From assembly GCA_002336855.1 (NCBI GenBank), contig DDEV01000013.1, positions 1-8,468 of the forward strand: a stretch of DNA of 8,468 nt, in the 5' to 3' direction. The stretch is from Leucobacter sp. UBA1945. GTDB taxonomy: Bacteria > Actinomycetota > Actinomycetes > Actinomycetales > Microbacteriaceae. Positions 1 through 5,945 of this stretch are shown here, piece after piece. The notes under the pieces are model-generated. The model saw nothing but the letters and a program-made list of their open reading frames with translations, had not been told where the DNA came from and searched no databases. A program made the position numbers and the translations under genes. How positions within the stretch are numbered: position 1 is the first letter of the stretch; the number at the start of each line of letters is the position of its first letter.

Positions 1-422
1 GCATCGTGCTGCCGCAGGCGATGCGAGTGATCGTGCCGCCGACCGGCAACGAAGTCGTCTCGATGCTGAAGACGACCTCGCTCGTGATTGCCGTGCCCTA
101 TAGCTGGGATCTCTACACGCGCACCCACGACATCGGAGTGTCGATGTACAAGCCGGTGCCGTTCTTGATCGTGGCGTCGTTCTGGTACCTGGTGCTGACC
201 TCGCTGCTGATGGTGGGCCAATACTACGTCGAGCGCTACTTCGCTCGTGGCGTCGGTGCACGGCCAGACGTGCAGCGGCCAACCGTCGAGACCTCGGCGA
301 TCGGCGTCGTTGGGCTGTCGTCTGCGACAGAGGCCGGCGGCGGGTACCCGACCGCATCAGATGGTGAAGGCGGCGATCAGATCGTGCCGCCTCACGGCCG
401 AGCCGGAGGGGGTGGCGTATGA
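1..422 (+). CDS. Polar amino-acid ABC transporter permease, C-terminal part
   Basis: This is the C-terminal end of an inner-membrane permease of the HisM/GlnP type, which forms the channel of an amino-acid importer. The 5' end lies outside the window, and the reading frame is open from base 3. The visible part begins at the EAA-loop end (LPQAMRVIVPPTGNE, then LKTTSLV), which docks on the ATPase. One clear membrane segment follows (about VPFLIVASFWYLVLTSLLMVG), and then the typical closing YYVERYFARG. Family members usually stop shortly after that point. This one carries about 55 further residues rich in Gly, Pro, Ala and acidic residues with no recognisable domain. The stop TGA (420-422) overlaps the ATG of the ATPase gene, so the two are translationally coupled. 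The substrate cannot be read from the sequence; a polar or charged amino acid is likely. The family call is firm; the role of the tail is unknown. Confidence 0.88.
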   Translation, partial: IVLPQAMRVIVPPTGNEVVSMLKTTSLVIAVPYSWDLYTRTHDIGVSMYKPVPFLIVASFWYLVLTSLLMVGQYYVERYFARGVGARPDVQRPTVETSAIGVVGLSSATEAGGGYPTASDGEGGDQIVPPHGRAGGGGV

Positions 423-1192
423 GCCAGGCAGAAGTTCCAATGGTGAAGGCCGAAGCGATCTCGAAGTCGTACGGCTCGAACGAGGTGCTGAAGTCGATTT
501 CGCTCGAGGTCAAGCGCGGCGAGGTGCTGTGCTTGGTTGGCCCTTCGGGCTCGGGCAAGTCGACCTTCTTGCGCTGCATCAATCACCTCGAGACGATCAA
601 CGCGGGTCGACTCTGGGTTGATGGCGAGTTGGTGGGCTACCGCCAGCACGGCGACAAGATCTATGAGATGCACCCGAAAGAGGCAGCGAAGCAGCGTCGC
701 GACATCGGCATGGTGTTTCAGCGATTCAACCTGTTTCCGCACAAGACGGCACTTGAGAATGTGATGCTCGCTCCGACCCTGCTGAAGAAGGGCAACAAGG
801 CTGCTCTTCAAACGCGGGCGATGGATCTGCTCGCCCGAGTCGGTCTTGCCGATCGCCACGACTACTACCCGGCGCACCTGTCGGGCGGTCAGCAGCAACG
901 CGTCGCGATCGCCCGCGCGCTCGCGATGGAGCCGAAGCTCATGCTGTTCGACGAGCCGACCTCGGCGCTCGACCCCGAGCTGGTTGGCGAAGTGCTCGAC
1001 GTGATGAAGGGTCTGGCAGAGAGCGGTATGACCATGATCGTGGTGACGCACGAGATGGGCTTCGCCCGCGAGGTTGCCGACGAGCTGGTCTTCATGGACG
1101 GCGGTGTGGTCGTCGAGTCGGGTGATCCGACCGAGGTGCTCACCAACCCGCATCGGGAGCGCACGAAGGCGTTCCTGTCGAAGGTTCTTTAG
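419..1192 (+). CDS. Amino-acid ABC transporter ATP-binding protein (GlnQ/HisP type)
   Basis: This cytoplasmic ATPase drives amino-acid import with the upstream permease. All nucleotide-binding motifs are intact: Walker A GPSGSGKS at residues 41-48, Q-loop Gln101 in MVFQRFNLFPH, signature LSGGQQQR at 154-161, Walker B LMLFDE at 174-179, D-loop ALD at 183-185 and switch His211. The phrases FNLFPHKTALENV and VTHEMGFAREVAD are typical of polar amino-acid importers (GlnQ/HisP/ArtP group). At 257 residues it has the usual length. The start ATG is preceded by a strong Shine-Dalgarno GGAGGGGG (405-412) and overlaps the permease stop as ATGA. No solute-binding protein gene is visible downstream, so it must lie upstream or elsewhere. 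The gene ends before a strong hairpin that closes the operon. Function is certain at family level; the exact substrate is not. Confidence 0.95.
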   Translation: MSQAEVPMVKAEAISKSYGSNEVLKSISLEVKRGEVLCLVGPSGSGKSTFLRCINHLETINAGRLWVDGELVGYRQHGDKIYEMHPKEAAKQRRDIGMVFQRFNLFPHKTALENVMLAPTLLKKGNKAALQTRAMDLLARVGLADRHDYYPAHLSGGQQQRVAIARALAMEPKLMLFDEPTSALDPELVGEVLDVMKGLAESGMTMIVVTHEMGFAREVADELVFMDGGVVVESGDPTEVLTNPHRERTKAFLSKVL

Positions 1193-1202
1193 TTCGTAAA
1201 CG

Positions 1203-1245
1203 ACGAAGGGCGCGGGCGAGGATCATCCTCGCCCGCGCCCTTCGT
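1203..1245. terminator. Perfect 20-bp hairpin between convergent genes
   Basis: An uninterrupted 20-bp inverted repeat (arms 1203-1222 and 1226-1245) encloses a 3-nt loop. It lies between the stop of the amino-acid ABC ATPase (1192) and the stop of the leftward cytidylyltransferase gene (1263). The stem is very GC-rich. Neither side has a proper T-run, so it is an actinobacterial-style hairpin terminator that probably serves both directions. The hairpin is seen directly; the termination role is inferred from position. Confidence 0.75.
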
Positions 1246-1262
1246 TCTGCGCGAGGTGGCGA

Positions 1263-1661
1263 CTAGGCGTTCACGCCCAGGTCGCGCTTGATCTTGGTCG
1301 TCGAGATGCCCTCGGTACGGTCGAGGTAGATCACGTCGCAGTAGTCGGTGAGCACCTCGAAGCGAGGGTCTCCCTCCCAGTCACCACCCATGACGACCGC
1401 ATCGATCTCGTACTTCTGCACGTCGCCGATTTTCTGATCCCACGCATTCTCGGGAATCACGAGATCGACGTAACGCACCGATTCGAGCATTTTCTTGCGC
1501 GTCTCGAAGTCGTGGTAAGTCTTCTTGCCCTTGCCCTCGTTGAACTCTTCGGTGCTGAGCGCAACGACGAGGTAATCGCCCTGCGCCCGGGCGCGCTGCA
1601 GCAGACGAATGTGGCCCCAGTGCAGCAGGTCGTAGGTTCCGTAGGTGAGAATGCGCTTCAT
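1263..1661 (-). CDS. tagD: Glycerol-3-phosphate cytidylyltransferase (TagD-like)
   Basis: This cytoplasmic nucleotidyltransferase is predicted to make CDP-glycerol from CTP and sn-glycerol 3-phosphate, the donor of glycerol-phosphate units for teichoic-acid-type cell-wall polymers. The 132 residues match the compact TagD length. Motifs are in the right places: GTYDLLHWGH with the HxGH nucleotide-binding motif at 14-17, a central VVMGGDWEG at 89-97, and the C-terminal RTEGISTTKIK at 115-125, whose RTEGISTT is the classical family signature. The start ATG has a Shine-Dalgarno GGAG a few bases upstream and sits one base after the stop of the small membrane protein, so the two genes are probably co-transcribed and coupled. 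No glycerol-phosphate polymerase is visible nearby. A related cytidylyltransferase with another alcohol-phosphate substrate (for example FAD-synthetase-like or ethanolamine-phosphate enzymes) is possible but less likely given the signature. Confidence 0.88.
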   Translation of the reverse strand: MKRILTYGTYDLLHWGHIRLLQRARAQGDYLVVALSTEEFNEGKGKKTYHDFETRKKMLESVRYVDLVIPENAWDQKIGDVQKYEIDAVVMGGDWEGDPRFEVLTDYCDVIYLDRTEGISTTKIKRDLGVNA

Positions 1662-1662
1662 A

Positions 1663-1881
1663 TCAGGCTCCGATCAAGAGGGCGACGCCGGCGAATGCCG
1701 AGGCGACGGCAATGACGAGTGCGATGCTGATGAGAATAGCGTGCACGCGGTAGAACTTCGTAGCCGCACCCGATTCGTCGCGTGCGCGCGGGTCTGCCGC
1801 GACCCGCTTCCAGAACTGCGGCCACACGATCGCGTTGTAGCCGGCGTTCACGAGCAGCATGATCCCTGCGAGTACCGTCAT
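1663..1881 (-). CDS. Small two-helix membrane protein, SCO4848-like
   Basis: This 72-residue protein has two predicted membrane helices: residues about 3-20 (VLAGIMLLVNAGYNAIVW) and about 48-71 (AILISIALVIAVASAFAGVALLIG). The charged linker between them contains WPQFWKRVAADPRA and the motif TKFYRVH. This layout, with a tryptophan/proline after helix 1, DPRA in the linker and FYxVH before helix 2, resembles the actinobacterial family named after Streptomyces SCO4848, whose function is not known to me. The N-terminus falls directly on a leaderless-type start: TAGGCT, six bases, ATG. The stop is separated by one base from the tagD start, so it is the first gene of a two-gene leftward operon. The family call rests on my recollection of the pattern and is moderate; that it is a real coding gene is well supported by context. 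Confidence 0.75.
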   Translation of the reverse strand: MTVLAGIMLLVNAGYNAIVWPQFWKRVAADPRARDESGAATKFYRVHAILISIALVIAVASAFAGVALLIGA

Positions 1882-1893
1882 GCCACAAGCCTA
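1882..1893 (-). promoter_or_regulatory. Leaderless-type promoter -10 for the SCO4848-like/tagD operon
   Basis: On the minus strand the hexamer TAGGCT (1893 to 1888) is followed by exactly six bases and then the ATG at 1881. That spacing puts transcription start on or next to the start codon, the pattern of leaderless mRNAs in Actinobacteria. There is no usable Shine-Dalgarno. No clear -35 is visible. Confidence 0.6.
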
Positions 1894-1987
1894 CGGTGCC
1901 GGGCTGTGTTGCAGCCGCACCCGACTCGCACGCCCGCAGCTCGCACGCCGCGGCCCAAAGGCCCGAGTCGGCGCGCCTCCGCCGCAC

Positions 1988-1999
1988 TAGGCTCGAGGC
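1988..1999 (+). promoter_or_regulatory. Leaderless-type promoter -10 for the thioesterase gene
   Basis: TAGGCT at 1988-1993 is followed by six bases (CGAGGC) and the ATG at 2000. A GAGG is present but lies only one base from the ATG, too close to act as a ribosome-binding site, so leaderless translation is the simpler reading. It diverges from the 1882-1893 promoter across a 118-bp gap. Confidence 0.6.
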
Positions 2000-2404
2000 A
2001 TGAGCGAACTCACCTACGTCGTGCGCAAATGGGTCAAGCCCGAAGACCTCAACCAGCACGGTGCACTGTTCGGCGGCAGGCTGCTGCAGTGGGTCGACGA
2101 AGAGGCGGCCATCGTCGCGATCACGCAACTCGGCACGATCGAGGTGGTCACGCGCCACATTTCGGCGCTCGACTTCGTCGCCCGGGCCGAGCGCGGCGAC
2201 CTGCTCGAGCTCGAGTACCGCGTGCTCGGCTTCGGCCGCTCCTCGCTCACGCTCAGCTGCCGAGTGTTCAACACGGTGACCGGGCAAGACATTCTGCGTC
2301 TTGAGCACATCGTCTTCGTCGCGGTCGACGGCGACGGAAACCCTGTGGCGCACGGGCAGACTGTCGCCACGGCCGGCACGGAACGGTTGCGCAGCGTCGG
2401 CTGA
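2000..2404 (+). CDS. Acyl-CoA thioesterase, hotdog fold (YciA/4HBT type)
   Basis: This cytoplasmic enzyme is predicted to hydrolyse acyl-CoA thioesters to free acid and CoA. The 134-residue protein is one hotdog domain. The family hallmark NQHGALFGGRLLQWVDEEAA spans residues 18-37, with Asn18 and Asp33 in the positions of the catalytic Asn/Asp pair of YciA-type enzymes. The second hallmark VTRHISALDFVARAERGDLLEL follows, typical of the half that binds CoA. The C-terminal TGQDILRLEHIVFVAVD is the usual last strand. Such proteins form hexamers or larger assemblies of dimers. The start is chosen because ATG 2000 sits exactly six bases after a TAGGCT hexamer. It appears monocistronic: the next gene begins 146 bp later with its own ribosome-binding site. 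Chain-length preference cannot be read from sequence. Family certain; physiological role unknown. Confidence 0.9.
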   Translation: MSELTYVVRKWVKPEDLNQHGALFGGRLLQWVDEEAAIVAITQLGTIEVVTRHISALDFVARAERGDLLELEYRVLGFGRSSLTLSCRVFNTVTGQDILRLEHIVFVAVDGDGNPVAHGQTVATAGTERLRSVG

Positions 2405-2550
2405 TCCCACGCTGCACTGCAACAAAACCATCACGTGTCGGCGTGTGCTCCCATCGCTGGGCCCGCTGGGTGCATGCTTAGAGCAGAGTGAACGCATCGG
2501 GCACGGCAGGCGAGCCCACACGTAGCGTCAGAAAGCAGGGCGAGAGAGCA

Positions 2551-3129
2551 ATGTCTGAACAAGAAACCATCGTGATCGACGGGCGCAAGACGACCGACGT
2601 GATTCGCACCGTCATGGGAGTTGGCGGCCTCGTCGCGCTCGTCATCGGTGTGCTGATTCTCATCAACCCTGTCGAATCCGGCGCCGTGATGATGGGCTTT
2701 GTCGCGATCATGTTCGCGATCTACATGGTCGTCGCGGGTCTCGTCTTTCTCGGCTCGATGATCTTCTCGAAGACGATGGGCGGCTGGCGTCGCGTCGGCA
2801 ATGCCGTGCTCGGTCTGCTCTACCTGATCGCGGGCATCATCATCTTCGGCAACCTCGGTGCGACCGCCGCCGTGATCACCGCGGTGCTCTCGATCTTCAT
2901 CGGCGTGCTCTGGATCTTCGAGGGCATCATGTCGTTCGCGGCAGCCAGCGAGAGCAAGAGCAAGACCTGGAGCATCATCTACGGCATCGTCAGCATCATC
3001 GCCGGCATTGTGCTCATCGTGACCCCGCTGGTGGCAGCCGTCACCCTGTGGATTCTCGTCGGCGCCTCGCTGGCGGTCATGGGCGTCGTGCAGATCGTAC
3101 GCGCGTTCACGCTGAAGCCCGCAAAGTAG
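2551..3129 (+). CDS. HdeD/DUF308 family membrane protein
   Basis: This 192-residue integral membrane protein has six predicted helices in three repeated pairs: about residues 20-38, 46-70, 82-100, 106-128, 141-158 and 161-184. A short cytoplasmic N-terminus precedes them, and a basic tail (RAFTLKPAK) follows. Family hallmarks are the repeated G-rich helix starts followed by NP/TP turns (ILINPVESG at about 36-44, VTPLVAAVTLW at about 157-167). HdeD in Escherichia coli is linked to acid resistance; whether actinobacterial homologues share this role is unknown. I choose ATG 2551 over the in-frame GTG 2488 because a GAGAG Shine-Dalgarno lies at 2542-2546 and the 21 extra residues are polar and not expected in the family. 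A possible -10 like TAGAGC lies at 2479-2484. A strong intrinsic terminator follows, so it is probably transcribed alone. Confidence 0.85.
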   Translation: MSEQETIVIDGRKTTDVIRTVMGVGGLVALVIGVLILINPVESGAVMMGFVAIMFAIYMVVAGLVFLGSMIFSKTMGGWRRVGNAVLGLLYLIAGIIIFGNLGATAAVITAVLSIFIGVLWIFEGIMSFAAASESKSKTWSIIYGIVSIIAGIVLIVTPLVAAVTLWILVGASLAVMGVVQIVRAFTLKPAK

Positions 3130-3173
3130 TGACGTTGGCGCGGTTCTGACCCGCCTCGTCCCACGCCATCGTT

Positions 3174-3217
3174 GAACGGCACTCTCGGTTTCGACCGGGG
3201 GTGCCGTTCGTTTTCTT
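3174..3217 (+). terminator. Intrinsic terminator after the HdeD-family gene
   Basis: A 9-bp perfect stem, GAACGGCAC (3174-3182) and GTGCCGTTC (3201-3209), with further partial pairing inside (CGG/CCG), is followed by a T-rich tract at 3211-3217. This is the classical rho-independent form in the rightward direction, 45 bp after the stop. It lies just before the convergent end of the SseB-domain gene. Confidence 0.85.
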
Positions 3218-3229
3218 TGGGGGCGAGGA

Positions 3230-3685
3230 TCAGCCCAAGTGCTCGAGCGCGTCGGCCTCGATGGAGTCGCCGCCCAGCACCAGCGCAATGTACTTTCGCA
3301 GCACTGGCAGGGCCGCGGAGCCCGCGTTGAACTGCACCGCGACGAACGGGCTCGACTGGATGAGGCGCAGCGCTTCGAGCGCAGGCATGAGCGCGCCCTT
3401 CGCCTGCTCGCGGCTGCCCTTCGGGTGGGCGAGACGCAGCTCATCCATCGAGGTGAAGAGCGGCAGAATCAGCTGGCCCTTCGTCGAGCGAATCGTGCGC
3501 ACGTGCGTCGACTTCTTCTTCTGGGTGCCGGTCACGTCGGCGACCAAGAAGCCCTCGCGCAGTGCCGTCAGAAACTCGGCTAGTCGCTCGTAGTCTGGGG
3601 CCTGCTGCAGTGCGGCGAGGGTGTCGCGAACGCCCTCGTTCACGTAGTCGGCGGTGATGCCCTCTGGAGTTTGCGCTTCGGCCAT
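3230..3685 (-). CDS. SseB N-terminal-domain protein
   Basis: This is a 151-residue soluble protein with no signal peptide or membrane segment. A single domain from about residue 17 to 137 reads as the SseB N-terminal domain: an N-terminal helix (VRDTLAALQQAP), the strand REGFLVADVTG, a basic loop TQKKKSTHVRTIRSTKG, then QLILPLFTSMDELRLAHP and the closing SSPFVAVQFNAGSAALPVLRKYI. The phrase LPLFTSMDEL is the most diagnostic, since many SseB-domain proteins have a related PxFTSxEE stretch. Their biochemical function is not established; in enterobacteria SseB was described as an enhancer of serine sensitivity. The start ATG 3685 sits six bases downstream of a TAGGCT hexamer, the leaderless form seen elsewhere in the window. 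It is convergent with the HdeD gene and divergent from the PIG-L deacetylase, so it forms its own transcription unit. Confidence 0.72.
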   Translation of the reverse strand: MAEAQTPEGITADYVNEGVRDTLAALQQAPDYERLAEFLTALREGFLVADVTGTQKKKSTHVRTIRSTKGQLILPLFTSMDELRLAHPKGSREQAKGALMPALEALRLIQSSPFVAVQFNAGSAALPVLRKYIALVLGGDSIEADALEHLG

Positions 3686-3697
3686 GCCTCAAGCCTA
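3686..3697 (-). promoter_or_regulatory. Leaderless-type promoter -10 for the SseB-domain gene
   Basis: On the minus strand TAGGCT (3697 to 3692) is followed by six bases (TGAGGC) and the ATG at 3685. The 15-bp block is almost identical to the one before the thioesterase gene at 1988-2002. Confidence 0.6.
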
Positions 3698-3749
3698 GGG
3701 CGTGCGCCGCGTGATTGCCGCGGGCATGGCTGGCGCGAGTCTCGGGGGG

Positions 3750-3761
3750 TAGTGTCGAGGC
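3750..3761 (+). promoter_or_regulatory. Leaderless-type promoter -10 for the PIG-L deacetylase gene
   Basis: TAGTGT (3750-3755) is followed by CGAGGC and the ATG at 3762, the same spacing and nearly the same linker as the thioesterase start. It diverges from the SseB promoter; the two -10 hexamers are 52 bp apart. Confidence 0.55.
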
Positions 3762-4484
3762 ATGGACACCCTCGAGCTCTTTGACCCTGCAGAGATTCGG
3801 CGCGTGCTGTGCATCGTTGCGCACCCCGACGACATGGAATACGGCGGGTCCGCCGCAGTCGCCGAGTGGACCTCACGCGGTATCGAGGTCTCGTACCTGC
3901 TGTTGACCGCGGGGGAGGCCGGCATTCGCGACCGCGACCCGGCAGAGGTGGGCCCGCTGCGGGCCGACGAACAGCGCGCTGCTTGCGACGCGGTGGGCGT
4001 CGAAGAGTTGACGATCCTCGATCTGCCTGACGGACTTGTCGAGCACTCCATCGAAACCCGCCGTCTTATCGCCCGCGAGATCAGACGGGTGCGACCTGAC
4101 GCAATTCTCACGATGACCTGGAATCTCGATGCGGGCTGGGGGCTCAACCATGCCGACCACCGCGCGACCGGCCTTTCGGTAGTCGACGCGATTCGCGACG
4201 CCGACAACCCGTGGCTGTTTCGCGAGCAGATCACCGGCGAGGGGCTCGATGCCTGCATAGCGCCATGGTTGCTCGTCATGATGCACGATCCCGGCCACGC
4301 GATCGAGGTATCGCAGCAGTCGATGGAGCGGGGCATTCGCTCGCTCGAGGCGCACCGGGCATACCTCGCGGCGCTGCCCGATCACCCGGCTCCGAGCGAC
4401 TTGATCACCGGGGTGCTGACGGGCGGCGGCGAGCGTGCCGGGGTGCCCTACGCGCTACCCGTGCACGCGTATCGCATGGGGTGA
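3762..4484 (+). CDS. PIG-L/LmbE family zinc-dependent deacetylase
   Basis: This 240-residue cytoplasmic metalloenzyme belongs to the family that removes N-acetyl groups from amino-sugar conjugates, such as MshB and Mca of mycothiol metabolism, LmbE-like proteins and BshB. The metal site is complete: AHPDD at residues 20-24 (His21 and Asp24 as ligands, Asp23 as the likely general base) and HADH at 130-133 (third ligand His133). The strand SYLLLTAGEAG at 44-54 and the segment LRADEQRAACDAVGV at 66-80 are typical. The protein is shorter than MshB or Mca, which are nearer 300 residues, and lacks an obvious mycothiol context, so I do not assign a substrate. The start fits a TAGTGT-N6-ATG leaderless element. 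It ends 18 bp before the convergent end of bioN and appears monocistronic. Confidence 0.88.
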   Translation: MDTLELFDPAEIRRVLCIVAHPDDMEYGGSAAVAEWTSRGIEVSYLLLTAGEAGIRDRDPAEVGPLRADEQRAACDAVGVEELTILDLPDGLVEHSIETRRLIAREIRRVRPDAILTMTWNLDAGWGLNHADHRATGLSVVDAIRDADNPWLFREQITGEGLDACIAPWLLVMMHDPGHAIEVSQQSMERGIRSLEAHRAYLAALPDHPAPSDLITGVLTGGGERAGVPYALPVHAYRMG

Positions 4485-4491
4485 GCCCGGG

Positions 4492-4505
4492 TGAGTCGGC
4501 ACTCA
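4492..4505. terminator. Short hairpin between the deacetylase and bioN ends
   Basis: TGAGT (4492-4496), loop CGGC, ACTCA (4501-4505) form a 5-bp stem that overlaps the bioN stop codon. It is the only structure in the 18-bp gap between the convergent genes. The stem is short and has no T-run, so a terminator role is weakly supported. Confidence 0.25.
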
Positions 4506-5114
4506 GTCGTCGCCGAGGCCCCGCGCCTGCAGCGCCTCGCCCGTGAGTTGCGCGTGCGCGACGACGCGCAGCACGAACGGAATGAGATACGCTCGCGGGC
4601 TGCGCTCGAGCCCGCGAGCCTTTGCCGCGTCGCGCGTCTCCCGAGCCTGCGCGAGCACGATCGGGATCGACCTGATCGTGAGCGAGAACGCTAGCGCAAC
4701 CTGCTCTGGCCGCACTCCGAAGCGTCGAAGCGGCCCGAGCAGCCAGACGATCGTGTCGATCAGTTCGTCGGCCGCGGTGCTCGCAGTCAGCGCGCTCGCC
4801 GCGAGCAGCAGCGCGAAAAGCGTTGCGACGATGGCGAAGCCGTGCTCCCAGCCGCGCTGCCAAGCCTGAAACGCAAAGAGCAGCACCCCGACGATCGCGA
4901 AGCGACGCCCCACGCGCAGCAGGTCTTTCGCTCGCATACCCGAGAGCAGGGCGAGCGCCACACCGATCACGAGAGCGACGATTCCCACGGGCACCGAGCG
5001 AAACGCGACCGTGAGTGCCCCGAAGAGAAACAGGCCGAGCAGCTTCGCGCCCGGGCGCAGTCGATGCAGCGGTGAGCGCCGGGTGATGTACTCTCCGAGT
5101 GGCGAAGAGGTCAT
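4503..5114 (-). CDS. bioN: Biotin ECF transporter transmembrane component (EcfT/BioN)
   Basis: This integral membrane protein couples ATP hydrolysis by BioM to substrate capture by BioY in energy-coupling-factor biotin import. In 203 residues it has an N-terminal YITRRSPLHRLRPGAKLLGLFLFG entry typical of EcfT, several hydrophobic helices (about 26-44, 45-58, 70-82, 92-108) and a long cytoplasmic coupling region. The two Ala-Arg-Gly motifs that contact the ATPases are present at 166-168 (AAKARGLERS) and 197-199 (ALQARGLGDD), about 30 residues apart as expected. The protein ends almost immediately after the second motif, which is usual for short BioN-type proteins. The ATG overlaps the bioM stop as ATGA, so the genes are translationally coupled. 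It is last in the leftward operon. Assignment to biotin rather than another vitamin rests on the linked bioY and bioQ. Confidence 0.9.
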   Translation of the reverse strand: MTSSPLGEYITRRSPLHRLRPGAKLLGLFLFGALTVAFRSVPVGIVALVIGVALALLSGMRAKDLLRVGRRFAIVGVLLFAFQAWQRGWEHGFAIVATLFALLLAASALTASTAADELIDTIVWLLGPLRRFGVRPEQVALAFSLTIRSIPIVLAQARETRDAAKARGLERSPRAYLIPFVLRVVAHAQLTGEALQARGLGDD

Positions 5115-5920
5115 GCGCCGGCACCACGTGCCGCGAGGTCGCGGTAGAACGCGATTGCTTCTGTCGGCTGCCCATCGAACACGACCCGGGCGTCGTCGAT
5201 CACGAGCGTGCGATCGGCGCGCGCCGCGAGCTCGAGGTCGTGCGTGATCACCAGCACCTGTTGCGGCAGCGACAGAAGCAGATCGTCGATCATGCGCGCG
5301 TTACGAAGGTCGAGCAGCGTGGTCGGTTCGTCGGCGACGAGGATCGCGGGATCCGCAGCGAGCACCGAAGCAAAGGCGAGCAGCTGCCGTTGCCCGCCAG
5401 ACAGCGTGTGCACGCTGCGATCTGCCAGGTCGGCGATGCCGAAGCGCTCGAGCACCGCTCGGGCTGCCTCGAGGCGGTCGGCCTTCCTTGGGTGCTCGCG
5501 CCGCAGCGAGAGCGCCACGTCTTCGAGCACGGTCGGCATGATGAGCTGCGCGCTCGGGTCGCTGAACACGAAACCCACGAGGCGGCGGGCGGCGGCGCCG
5601 TGGCGTGTCGTGTCGAGGGGGGCGTCGGCGCGGCTCGTTTTGCCGGCATGTGTTCTGTTGTCGTGAGTGTCGCCGTCGACCTGGGCGCCTTCGCCACGAT
5701 GACTGCCGACGCCTTCGCCGTTGCCGGCCGACACCATCACGCTGCCCGTTGTCGGCTCGATCAGGCCGTTGCAGAGCCTCGCGAGCGTCGACTTGCCCGA
5801 GCCGTTGCCCCCGATGATCGAGATGCGGTGCTCGGTCAGAGTGAGCGTCGTCGGCTGCAGGATCACGGTGTCGTGCTCGCCAGCGGGCACGGTGACACCG
5901 GCCTCCCGCAATTCGATCAT
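5111..5920 (-). CDS. bioM: Biotin ECF transporter ATPase (BioM) with a hydrophilic insertion
   Basis: This ABC-type ATPase of the biotin ECF transporter binds BioN on the cytoplasmic face. Motifs: Walker A GGNGSGKST at 37-45, signature LSGGQRQ at 173-179, Walker B ILVADE at 193-198, D-loop LLD at 202-204, switch His227. The segment FVFSDPSAQLIMPTVLEDVALSL (117-139) is BioM-like; the usual Q-loop glutamine position is Ser120, with Gln125 further on. Two things are odd. Between the strand GSVMV (59-63) and RRLVGFVF (112-119) lie about 48 residues of Gly, His, Asp, Thr and Arg with no hydrophobic core, where I would expect about 12-16. The signature and Walker motifs around it are intact, so this looks like a surface loop expansion rather than decay. 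The ATG follows TAGGAT by six bases, which could be an internal leaderless promoter. The gene lies 25 bp after bioY and overlaps bioN. Confidence 0.9.
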   Translation of the reverse strand: MIELREAGVTVPAGEHDTVILQPTTLTLTEHRISIIGGNGSGKSTLARLCNGLIEPTTGSVMVSAGNGEGVGSHRGEGAQVDGDTHDNRTHAGKTSRADAPLDTTRHGAAARRLVGFVFSDPSAQLIMPTVLEDVALSLRREHPRKADRLEAARAVLERFGIADLADRSVHTLSGGQRQLLAFASVLAADPAILVADEPTTLLDLRNARMIDDLLLSLPQQVLVITHDLELAARADRTLVIDDARVVFDGQPTEAIAFYRDLAARGAGA

Positions 5921-5932
5921 GCCGTGATCCTA
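5921..5932 (-). promoter_or_regulatory. Possible internal leaderless promoter -10 for bioM-bioN
   Basis: On the minus strand TAGGAT (5932 to 5927) is followed by six bases (CACGGC) and the bioM ATG at 5920. It sits in the 25-bp gap after the bioY stop. There is no Shine-Dalgarno before bioM, which supports a leaderless start, though read-through from bioY is also expected. No -35 is clear. Confidence 0.45.
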
Positions 5933-5945
5933 CGCGTTCGCGAGA

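Noticed and set aside
392..1153. 253-codon open frame on the minus strand
   Set aside because: Lies antisense to the intact amino-acid ABC ATPase; Arg/His/Leu-rich composition typical of a shadow frame; no family motif.
1658..2521. 287-codon open frame on the minus strand
   Set aside because: Spans the SCO4848-like gene, a two-promoter gap and the thioesterase in a wrong frame; no domain and biased composition.
2488..2550. GTG 2488 as start of the HdeD-family protein
   Set aside because: Adds 21 polar residues unlike the family, while ATG 2551 has a GAGAG ribosome-binding site.
2431..3444. 337-codon open frame on the minus strand
   Set aside because: Antisense to the HdeD-family gene, running through its terminator and into the SseB gene; low-complexity His/Asp/Arg sequence.
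4405..5175. 256-codon open frame on the minus strand
   Set aside because: Overlaps bioN, which has clear EcfT motifs in another frame; Arg/Ala-rich shadow.
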